Shown: piece by piece, positions 57,612-64,000 of the stretch | Numbering within the stretch: position 1 is the first letter of the stretch | How the letters are laid out: the number at the start of each line of letters is the position of its first letter | Source of the DNA: Roseitalea porphyridii | Lineage (GTDB): Bacteria; Pseudomonadota; Alphaproteobacteria; Rhizobiales; Rhizobiaceae | Direction of reading: 5' to 3' | NCBI RefSeq assembly: GCF_004331955.1 | Contig: NZ_CP036532.1 | Location: 1,488,001 to 1,552,000, forward strand | Length of the DNA stretch: 64,000 nucleotides | Notes under the pieces: model-generated | The model's input: the letters and a program-made list of their open reading frames with translations, nothing else | Database searches by the model: none | Told to the model about the DNA's origin: nothing | Translations under genes and position numbers: made by a program

Positions 57612-58715
57612 TCACAGCGCCGAAACCATCTCCGCGATGCGCTGCTCGACCAAGGCGTTGAAATCGGCCGCCGGCTGCTGGCCGGCGATGCGCGGGCCGA
57701 GCGGGTCCTCGGCGCGGATCGCCGATCCGCTCATCTGTTCGAGCACCGCATGGCCGCAGAACGGCACATGCAGCTCCGAATAGCCGCCCTCATGCGCCAT
57801 GACGAGCCTGCCGCCGCAAAGCCCGGACGCGGCCTCCATCACCATCTGCGTCATCGCGCCGAAGGTGTGTGATCCGGCCATCATCCGCGACAGCGGATCG
57901 ACGCCGGACGCATCGAACCCGCAGGCGACGATGATCACGTCCGGCCGGAACGCGGACAGCGCCGGCAGCACGAGGCGCTCCATCGCCATCAGGTAGCCGG
58001 CATGGCCGGTGCCCGGCGGCAGCGGCACGTTCAGGTTCGCGCCGAGCCCGTCGCCCTGACCGCGCGCGTTGAATTCGCCCGTGTCGAGCGGATAGTTGCG
58101 CTCCTGGTGCAGCGAGATCGTCAGAACGTCGTCGCGCTCGTAGAAGATCGCCTCGGTGCCGTTGCCGTGATGGACGTCCCAGTCGACCACCGCGAACCGC
58201 TCGGCGAGGCCCGCCGCCTTCGCCGCCTCGATGGCGATCGCGATGTTGTTGAGCAGGCAGAACCCGTTCGGAAAGTCGGGCAGGCAGTGATGGCCGGGCG
58301 GACGCGACAGGGCATAGCCATTGTCGAGTTCGCCGCGCAGAACGGTTTCGAGCGCCGTCTTGACCAGTCCTGCCGACAGCGCCGCGATCTCGTAGCCGCC
58401 CGGGCCGAACGGCGTGCGCAGGCCCAGTTCGCCGCCGCCTTCATCGGACCGGCGCTTGAACTCGTCCACGTAAATGTCCGGATGGACTCGCAAAAGGTCC
58501 TCCCGGCTCGCCGGCTCGGCGCCGCGCATGGACAACTCCCGGTCGAGGCCTGTCACGGCAATCAGATTGCGGAAGCGGCGCTTGGTTTCGGGATTTTCCG
58601 GGAGTCCGCCCGCCGCCAGCGGCTGCACCAGCCCGCCCACGGGCGCCAGGAACGCGTAGTTGCCGCCCGAATGCCAGAAGCAGCGCTCGTCGAAGAAGAA
58701 GCCGGTCCGATTCAT
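57612..58715 (-). CDS. Class II histone deacetylase / acetylpolyamine amidohydrolase family protein
   Basis: This 367-residue zinc deacetylase-fold protein has the catalytic His pair H142-H143 (RPPGHHCLPD) and zinc ligands D180 and H182 (VVDWDVHHGNGTEAIF), with the third Asp in ACGFDASGVDPL. The C-terminal loop GGYSELHVPFCGHAVLEQMSG is also typical. Bacterial members remove acetyl groups from polyamines, acetoin-related or protein lysine substrates; the substrate here is unknown. ATG 58715 is chosen over 58772 because MNRTGFFFDERCFWH is the family start. It is divergent from the VWA gene. Confidence 0.9.
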   Translation of the reverse strand: MNRTGFFFDERCFWHSGGNYAFLAPVGGLVQPLAAGGLPENPETKRRFRNLIAVTGLDRELSMRGAEPASREDLLRVHPDIYVDEFKRRSDEGGGELGLRTPFGPGGYEIAALSAGLVKTALETVLRGELDNGYALSRPPGHHCLPDFPNGFCLLNNIAIAIEAAKAAGLAERFAVVDWDVHHGNGTEAIFYERDDVLTISLHQERNYPLDTGEFNARGQGDGLGANLNVPLPPGTGHAGYLMAMERLVLPALSAFRPDVIIVACGFDASGVDPLSRMMAGSHTFGAMTQMVMEAASGLCGGRLVMAHEGGYSELHVPFCGHAVLEQMSGSAIRAEDPLGPRIAGQQPAADFNALVEQRIAEMVSAL

Positions 58716-58757
58716 CGGCAGCACTCGACCCGCTCGCGCGAGCCATGTCAACGGCGC

Positions 58758-58773
58758 TGTGACAACCGTCACA
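58758..58773. promoter_or_regulatory. CRP/FNR-type palindrome in the divergent deacetylase/VWA interval
   Basis: TGTGA-CAACCG-TCACA is an exact match to the TGTGA-N6-TCACA consensus of CRP-family regulators. It lies 42 nt before the deacetylase ATG and 65 nt before the VWA ATG. A -10-like TATGAT (58805-58810) on the plus strand would place it near -51. Which regulator binds is unknown. Confidence 0.5.
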
Positions 58774-58837
58774 TAGTCGAGATGTCCCCGGGCTTAGGCC
58801 GCGCTATGATGGCACGGAAACTCTGCGGAGATCGGAC

Positions 58838-60712
58838 ATGCGGAAACTGACGGCAATCGCGGCGGCGCTGATGGCGGGCCTTGTGATCATGGGCGGCCCG
58901 GCGGCGGCCGCCGAGCGCGCGATCATCGTCATGGACGGGTCGGGCTCGATGTGGGGGCAGATCGACGGCAGGACCAAGATCGAGATCGCGCGTGAAACGC
59001 TCGGTGGCGTGCTGACCGCCATTCCCGATGATCTCGAACTGGGCCTGATCGCCTATGGCCACCGCGAAAGGGGCGCCTGTTCCGACATCGAGGAAATCGT
59101 CGCGCCCGGCACGGGCAACCGCGATGCGATCGCCGAGGCCGTCGGCGCGCTCAACCCCAAGGGCAAGACGCCGATTTCGGATGCGGTGCGGATCGCCGCC
59201 GAAAGCCTGCGCTATACCGAGGACAAGGCGACCGTGATCCTGGTCACCGACGGCATCGAGACCTGCGAGGCGGACCCGTGCGCCGCCGCCACCGCGCTCG
59301 ACCAGCAGGGCATCGATTTCACCGCCCATGTGATCGGTTTCGGCCTGTCCGACGAGGAAGGCGCGCAGGTTTCCTGCCTGGCCGAGAACACGGGCGGCAA
59401 GTTCATCATGGCCGGCAACGCCGACGAACTGGGCGATGCGCTCACCGAGACCGTCACCGCCGAACCCGAGCCGGAGCCGCAATTCGCCATCGGACCGGGC
59501 ATGGAGGACGGTGTCGACAGGCCCGGATCGGATTTCGAACGCATCGTTCTGACCGATGCCGACCCGGCGATCTGCCAGTCCGCCTGCGAGGACAATGCCG
59601 CATGCCTCGCCTGGACCTTCGTCAAGCCCGGCGTGCAGCGCGACGACGCGGTCTGCTACCTCAAGGAGCCCGCACCGGCCGCCCGCGAAAACGATTGCTG
59701 CATTTCGGGCCTCAGCGACAAGCCCGTGCCCGTCGATCGCAATCTCACCGCCATGGCGATGCTGGCCGAGGACGTGCCGCTCGATACGATCGATACGTTC
59801 TGGGAGGTCTTCCCGATCGGCGAAGCCGGGCAGCCGGGCGATCGTGTCGACTACCGCTACGAGCGGGCCGGCTATGACCGTTTTGTGGAGCCGGGCCGCT
59901 ATCTCTTGCGCGGCAGCGCCGGCATGGTCAGCGCCGAGACGACGGTCGATCTGTCCGCGACCGAGACGACCGACACGCGGCTCGTCTACGAAGCCGGCAT
60001 CGTCGATCTGACCGTCGCGCCGGCCGAGGGCCTCGAGCCGGACGGCAACGCCTACATCAACATCGCCGCCGGCGATGAGACCGAGACGGCCTATGGCCGC
60101 CTCGTCCATGTCGTCCCCGCCGGCGCCGTGGACCTGACGGTGCGCATCGGCGAAGCCGAACTGACCGAAACACTGGACATCGCGGCGGGACAGACGCTCG
60201 AGCGCACCGTGATCGTGCCGGCTGGCAGGCTGACCACCGGCGCGCTCTACGCCGAGGGTGGGCCGGTCGTCGAAAGCGGAAACATTCGCTACGATGTCTT
60301 CTCGGCCAAGAAGAAGCTCGATGGCAGCCGCACCGGCTGGACCGGCAGCTACGGCGCGGGCGACTACATGCTGCCACCGGGCGATTACGTGGTCGAGGCG
60401 CGGCTCGGAATCGCCACGGCCGAAGCACCCGTCAGCATCGGTGCCGGCGAACTCAGCGAAGTCGAACTGGTCATGGATGCCGGCGTGCTGGCGATCGAGG
60501 CGCCGGGTGCCCGCCGGATCGATGTGCTCGCGGGCAAGGCGGACATCGAAGGCGATCGAGCCCGGCTCGAAGGCGCCTATGGCGAAGCCCTGCAGGTCAC
60601 CGCGCCGGGCGGCGACTATCTCGTCCGCGTCGAATATCAGGGCGATCGCGCGCCCGTCGAGCAGGCCGTGAGCGTCACCGCGGGCGAGCGCACCGAAACG
60701 ACGATCGAATAG
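58838..60712 (+). CDS. Secreted von Willebrand factor A domain protein with PAN/apple-like and beta-sandwich regions
   Basis: This 624-residue protein begins with a signal peptide (about residues 1-25, ending AAAAERA). The VWA domain spans residues 27-215; its metal-ion-dependent adhesion site is DGSGS (33-37), with TPISDAV and VTDGIETC completing it. A Cys-rich segment (about 235-295: ICQSACEDNAACLAWTF, VCYLKEP, DCCISG) resembles a PAN/apple domain. The remaining half contains several repeated beta-sandwich units of the form PGRYLLRGSAG, PAGAVDLTVRIG, PPGDYVVEARLG, PGGDYLVRVEYQG. A periplasmic or surface binding role is likely; the ligand is unknown. Confidence 0.85.
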   Translation: MRKLTAIAAALMAGLVIMGGPAAAAERAIIVMDGSGSMWGQIDGRTKIEIARETLGGVLTAIPDDLELGLIAYGHRERGACSDIEEIVAPGTGNRDAIAEAVGALNPKGKTPISDAVRIAAESLRYTEDKATVILVTDGIETCEADPCAAATALDQQGIDFTAHVIGFGLSDEEGAQVSCLAENTGGKFIMAGNADELGDALTETVTAEPEPEPQFAIGPGMEDGVDRPGSDFERIVLTDADPAICQSACEDNAACLAWTFVKPGVQRDDAVCYLKEPAPAARENDCCISGLSDKPVPVDRNLTAMAMLAEDVPLDTIDTFWEVFPIGEAGQPGDRVDYRYERAGYDRFVEPGRYLLRGSAGMVSAETTVDLSATETTDTRLVYEAGIVDLTVAPAEGLEPDGNAYINIAAGDETETAYGRLVHVVPAGAVDLTVRIGEAELTETLDIAAGQTLERTVIVPAGRLTTGALYAEGGPVVESGNIRYDVFSAKKKLDGSRTGWTGSYGAGDYMLPPGDYVVEARLGIATAEAPVSIGAGELSEVELVMDAGVLAIEAPGARRIDVLAGKADIEGDRARLEGAYGEALQVTAPGGDYLVRVEYQGDRAPVEQAVSVTAGERTETTIE

Positions 60713-60747
60713 GGGCGCATCCCTTCGGGGGGACCGCCGTCAGCGGC

Positions 60748-60783
60748 AAAAAAAGACCGGGTCCATCCGAAGATGAAGCCCGG
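60748..60783 (-). terminator. Terminator of the DUF6455 gene (TTCG loop)
   Basis: The minus strand reads CCGGGCTTCATC-TTCG-GATGGACCCGG followed by TCTTTTTTT, a strong intrinsic terminator about 30 nt after the DUF6455 stop codon. Stem and tetraloop design resemble the sRNA terminator at 24958-24989. Confidence 0.85.
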
Positions 60784-60812
60784 CCAGTCGGTTGGGAGAC
60801 GTTCGGAGGGGG

Positions 60813-61097
60813 TCAGGCGTGGGTCAGCCGTTCCGCCTCGATATCGTGTTTCAGGCGCTCGAACATGTCGTGGTTGCGGCAGTATCCGGGCGCCTCGTCG
60901 GCGTGGTCGTGCTCGGCCAGCCAGGACTGGCACGCGTCCGGCTCGGCGCAGGTCATGCACCTGTTGGCGGCGCGCCGCAGCACGTTGGCGTGGTCGGCGC
61001 GGGTTTCCAGCGCGTCGCGCACGTCGACCGTGTCGATCATCCGTTCCATCAGATCGGCCTTGCGCATCATGCGCTTGTAAAGGCTCAGAAGGGGCAT
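60813..61097 (-). CDS. DUF6455 family protein
   Basis: This 94-residue soluble protein starts MPLLSLYKRMMRKADLMERMID and carries four cysteines (C47, C50, C56, C73) in a CxxC-x5-C-x16-C arrangement, which could bind zinc or an iron-sulfur cluster. The arrangement fits DUF6455, an alphaproteobacterial family of unknown function. ATG 61097 is preferred over 61121. The gene is monocistronic, ending at a strong terminator, and is divergent from gatB. Confidence 0.75.
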   Translation of the reverse strand: MPLLSLYKRMMRKADLMERMIDTVDVRDALETRADHANVLRRAANRCMTCAEPDACQSWLAEHDHADEAPGYCRNHDMFERLKHDIEAERLTHA

Positions 61098-61269
61098 GGC
61101 GTTTTCCTCGCGTTTGACCAAGCCTGATGCGATTTGCGCCGCGCCTCTTTGACTTCGATCAAGCGTTTTGCGGGGTGGCCGGGCCGGCCGGACCCTTGCG
61201 GGCCGCGCGCCCGTGCACTAACGAGCAGCAGAGACTCCCGTACCGAAAAGAACCGGACGACGGACCGCC

Positions 61270-62769
61270 ATGACGCTCGTTGACACCCGCACGCCCGATC
61301 CCAAACGCCTGATCTCCGGCGCCACCGGCGACTGGGAGGTGATCATCGGCATGGAGGTGCATGCACAGGTCACCTCCAGTGCCAAACTGTTCTCCGGCGC
61401 CTCGACCGAATTTGGCGCCGCGCCGAACGCCAATGTCAGCCTCGTCGACGCTGCGATGCCGGGCATGCTGCCGGTCATCAACGTGGAATGCGTGCGCCAG
61501 GCCGTGCGCACCGGCCTTGGCCTGAAGGCACAGATCAACAAGCGCTCGGTGTTCGACCGCAAGAACTATTTCTACCCGGACCTGCCGCAGGGCTACCAGA
61601 TTTCGCAGTTCAAGCAGCCGATCGTCGGCGAGGGCGTGGTTCAGGTCGCCGTCGGCCCGGACCGGAACGGCGAGTTCGAGGAGGTCGAGGTCGGCATCGA
61701 GCGGCTGCATCTGGAGCAGGATGCCGGCAAGTCCATGCACGACCAGCATCCGACCATGTCCTATGTCGATCTGAACCGCTCGGGCGTTGCGCTGATGGAG
61801 ATCGTCTCCAAGCCCGACCTGCGCTCGGCAGAGGAGGCCAAGGCCTATCTGACCAAGCTGCGCCAGATCCTGCGTTATCTGGGCACCTGCGACGGCAACA
61901 TGGACGAGGGATCGATGCGCGCCGACGTAAACGTATCGGTGCGCCGGCCCGGTGAAGCGTTCGGCACGCGCTGCGAGATCAAGAACGTCAATTCGATCCG
62001 CTTCGTCGGCCAGGCGATCGAATACGAGGCCCAGCGCCAGATCGCCATTCTCGAGGATGGCGGCACGATCGACCAGGAGACGCGCCTGTTCGATCCGCAG
62101 AAGGGCGAGACCCGCTCGATGCGGTCCAAGGAAGAGGCGCACGACTACCGCTACTTCCCCGATCCGGACCTTTTGCCGCTCGAGTTCGACGACGCGTTCA
62201 TCGACGAACTGGCGGCCAATCTGCCCGAACTGCCCGACGAAAAGCGCGCCCGCTTCATGGCCGAGGGGCTGACGGCCTATGACGCTTCGGTGCTCGTCTC
62301 CGAAAAGGCCATCGCCGACTATTTCGAGAAGCTCGCCGCGGGACGCGAGGCCAAGACCGCGGCGAACTGGGTCATCAACGACCTGCTGGGTGCCTTGAAC
62401 AGAACCGGCCAGACCATTGACGAGACTCCGGTTTCTCCCGGCCAGCTCGGCAAGATCATCGATCTGATCCGTGAAGGCACGATCTCCGGCAAGATCGCCA
62501 AGGACCTGTTCGAGATCGTCTGGGAAGAGGGCGGCGACCCCGAAGCGATCGTCGACGAGCGCGGCATGAAGCAGGTCACCGACACCGGCGCCATCGAGGC
62601 CGAGGTCGACAAGGTGATCGCCGCCAACCCGGACAAGGTCGAGCAGGCCAAGGCCAAGCCCAACCTCGCCGGCTGGTTCGTCGGCCAGGTGATGAAGGCG
62701 ACCGGCGGCAAGGCGAACCCGCAGGCGGTCAACGCGCTGGTGCGCGACAAGCTGGGCGTCGATGCGTGA
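61270..62769 (+). CDS. gatB: Asp-tRNA(Asn)/Glu-tRNA(Gln) amidotransferase subunit B
   Basis: This 499-residue subunit binds the misacylated tRNA, activates it with ATP and receives ammonia from GatA. Signature stretches are [41 protein letters not shown] and [14 protein letters not shown]. The C-terminal YqeY-like tail domain ends [14 protein letters not shown]. It has its own start region 173 nt after the divergent DUF6455 gene and overlaps the following GNAT by eight nt. Confidence 0.97.
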   Translation: MTLVDTRTPDPKRLISGATGDWEVIIGMEVHAQVTSSAKLFSGASTEFGAAPNANVSLVDAAMPGMLPVINVECVRQAVRTGLGLKAQINKRSVFDRKNYFYPDLPQGYQISQFKQPIVGEGVVQVAVGPDRNGEFEEVEVGIERLHLEQDAGKSMHDQHPTMSYVDLNRSGVALMEIVSKPDLRSAEEAKAYLTKLRQILRYLGTCDGNMDEGSMRADVNVSVRRPGEAFGTRCEIKNVNSIRFVGQAIEYEAQRQIAILEDGGTIDQETRLFDPQKGETRSMRSKEEAHDYRYFPDPDLLPLEFDDAFIDELAANLPELPDEKRARFMAEGLTAYDASVLVSEKAIADYFEKLAAGREAKTAANWVINDLLGALNRTGQTIDETPVSPGQLGKIIDLIREGTISGKIAKDLFEIVWEEGGDPEAIVDERGMKQVTDTGAIEAEVDKVIAANPDKVEQAKAKPNLAGWFVGQVMKATGGKANPQAVNALVRDKLGVDA

Positions 62770-63259
62770 GGCGGCCGTCCGCCCGTCCGTTCTGGAGGAT
62801 GTGCCGGAGATCATCGCGCTGACCAAGGCGAGCTGGGCGCGCACATACGATCCGATCCTCGGAACGGCCGCCCGGATCGAGGCCTGTGACGCAAAGCACG
62901 TGCCGGCCCTTTTCGAGGCCGAGATCGCCGACCCAGATGGCGTCAGCGCCGTCGCCGAATTCGGCGGCCGGATCGTCGGCCATGCCGGCGGCCGGTTGCG
63001 CACCGACGGCACGCTCTACATCGACCGCCTGCACGTTGCCCCTGAAGGGCAGGGGACCGGCCTTGCAACCCTGTTGCTCGATGCGGTGGTCGATCAGGTT
63101 CGCCCGCGCGTCCGTCTGATCGAGCTTCTCGTGCTCAACGGCAACGGTCGCGCCATGGCGTTCTATCGCAAGAACGGCTTCGAGCCGATCGCCGCGCGCG
63201 GACCGGGTCACGGCCTTGGCGGGGTGGGCGACGTCGCGATGCGCCGCAAACCCGCCTGA
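62762..63259 (+). CDS. GNAT family N-acetyltransferase
   Basis: This 165-residue acetyltransferase has the acetyl-CoA-binding motif [18 protein letters not shown] (R/Q-x-x-G-x-G/A) and the C-terminal [20 protein letters not shown]. The acceptor is unknown. It overlaps gatB by eight nt and is co-transcribed with it. Confidence 0.88.
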   Translation: MREAAVRPSVLEDVPEIIALTKASWARTYDPILGTAARIEACDAKHVPALFEAEIADPDGVSAVAEFGGRIVGHAGGRLRTDGTLYIDRLHVAPEGQGTGLATLLLDAVVDQVRPRVRLIELLVLNGNGRAMAFYRKNGFEPIAARGPGHGLGGVGDVAMRRKPA

Positions 63260-63349
63260 GTTGCGCGATTCCAGCTTCCCCCTTGTCATTTTGCCGCATT
63301 GCGTCAAGGATGCGGCCGATTGACGCCGGAAAGGGCCAAGACAGAAGCG

Positions 63350-63838
63350 ATGTGGATCCGCACTGCGTCCACCGACGATCTCGAAACGATCTCCGCCATG
63401 CTGACCGAGACATGGCACGATACCTACGATCACATCTACGGCCGCGAGAAGGTGGCCGAACTGACCAAGGCCTGGCATTCGGTGCCCGCGCTCAAGCAGC
63501 GCATGAACAAGCCGCGCACAGAATTCATCGTCTGCGACGACGGCGCTGAGATTTCCGGCATGGCCTATGTGAGCCAGGTCGACAACGAGACCTCGATGCT
63601 GCACCAGCTCTACGTGCGCCCCTCGACCCAGGGCCAGGGCATCGGCAAGAAGCTCCTGATCGAGGTCGAGGCCTGCTTCCCCGACGTGCGAAAGATCCGC
63701 CTCGAGGTCGAGGAGGCGAACGATCGCGCCGTGCGCTTCTATGGTGAGAACGGTTTCCGGCAGGTCGGAACGACGCCCGACTGCGGGGTCAAGGGCTCGG
63801 GCATTCCGGCCGTGATCATGGAGAAGGTGATCTGGTAG
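63350..63838 (+). CDS. GNAT family N-acetyltransferase
   Basis: This 162-residue acetyltransferase is a distant paralogue of the preceding gene: LYVRPSTQGQGIGKKLLIEVE binds acetyl-CoA and VEEANDRAVRFYGENGFRQVG closes the fold. Both share the N-terminal pattern of [12 protein letters not shown] / TETWHDTYDHI. ATG 63350 gives the family start; 63299 would add 17 unrelated residues. Acceptor unknown. Confidence 0.88.
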   Translation: MWIRTASTDDLETISAMLTETWHDTYDHIYGREKVAELTKAWHSVPALKQRMNKPRTEFIVCDDGAEISGMAYVSQVDNETSMLHQLYVRPSTQGQGIGKKLLIEVEACFPDVRKIRLEVEEANDRAVRFYGENGFRQVGTTPDCGVKGSGIPAVIMEKVIW

Positions 63839-63857
63839 CGCCGCGGCCCCGGCGAGC

Positions 63858-64000
63858 CTACCACTCCATCAGCGCCGTGCCTGCCTGATCGTAGACCTGA
63901 GCCAGCGAGCATTCGATCAGATAGTCGCGCTCGGTGCGGTCGCACATGTGCACCGCGGTCGCCCGCGCGATCGTCTCGGTCGGCAGGCCGCAGACGACTT
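63858..64000 (-). CDS. C-terminal part of an unidentified protein (truncated by window end)
   Basis: Reading the minus strand from the edge, an open frame of 46 residues ends at TAG (63858-63860). It shows CGLPTETIARATAVHMCDRTERDYLIECSLAQVYDQAG and ends ALMEW. The codon choice is typical for this genome. I do not recognise a family; the N-terminus lies outside the window. It converges on the GNAT gene with a 19-nt gap. Confidence 0.5.
   Translation of the reverse strand, partial: VVCGLPTETIARATAVHMCDRTERDYLIECSLAQVYDQAGTALMEW

Noticed and set aside
62762-63838. The two GNAT genes as antitoxins (YjhQ-like) for the YjhX protein
   Set aside because: They are 5 kb away on the other strand beyond gatB, and their sequences show only general GNAT features.

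Overview
The window is one contiguous piece of a GC-rich alphaproteobacterial chromosome, most likely order Hyphomicrobiales (Rhizobiales). The evidence is a 14-subunit nuo operon followed by birA, rnj, mce, a DUF1467 gene and proS; a NuoE with a basic, helix-hairpin-helix C-terminal extension; the divK-pleD pair facing rpmG-NUDIX-DUF983-rnr-topA-dprA; pyrB with a degenerate dihydroorotase; and direct-repeat LexA boxes (GAAC-N7-GAAC), the alphaproteobacterial type. No rRNA, tRNA, CRISPR array, insertion sequence or prophage was seen. I cannot place the genus.

Layout. 1-3.8 kb: C-terminal part of a very large glycine-rich adhesin-like secreted protein, overlapping a periplasmic IalB-family protein. 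4.0-21.7 kb: nuoABCDEFGHIJKLMN (complex I), in which four non-canonical genes are embedded: a four-helix-bundle cassette bounded by imperfect inverted repeats (between nuoC and nuoD), a 77-aa coiled-coil protein (nuoE/nuoF), and a helix-hairpin-helix protein plus a DUF3291 protein (nuoF/nuoG). 21.7-24.9 kb: birA, rnj, mce and DUF1467, tightly spaced behind nuoN. 24.96-25.1 kb: a minus-strand structured small RNA candidate with a strong terminator. 25.3-28.7 kb: proS, lolC-type permease and lolD. 28.75-28.9 kb: a LexA-controlled promoter driving a 28-residue single-helix membrane peptide. 29.0-32.5 kb: dnaE. 32.5-36.6 kb: divergent LysR/SDR pair, UPF0178, SOS-boxed dinB, DUF3572. 36.7-38.5 kb: divK-pleD. 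38.5-46.4 kb, minus strand: dprA, topA, rnr, DUF983, NUDIX, rpmG. 46.5-49.3 kb, minus strand: pyrB, pyrC-like, plsY, with dprA following directly. 49.5-53.8 kb: aidB-like, AEC transporter, DUF6105, ruvX, UPF0173 hydrolase. 53.9-62.8 kb: gatC-gatA and gatB, separated by 5.6 kb of accessory genes (two mosaic Uma2 genes, a YjhX-type toxin with a structured leader, a deacetylase-family protein, a VWA protein, a DUF6455 protein). 62.8-64 kb: two GNAT acetyltransferases and a truncated unknown.

How the parts fit. Most of the window is housekeeping: respiration, lipoprotein sorting, replication, RNA turnover, pyrimidine synthesis and Asn/Gln-tRNA amidation. Three places depart from this. The nuo operon carries passengers, including two proteins with nearly the same DNA-binding-type C-terminal domain. 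Two LexA boxes link dinB and a membrane micropeptide to the SOS response, and the micropeptide resembles the Caulobacter SidA division inhibitor in size and control. The gatA-gatB gap is a small accessory island with signs of recent duplication and recombination.

All calls come from reading the sequence and recalled family knowledge. No search or structure prediction was run.
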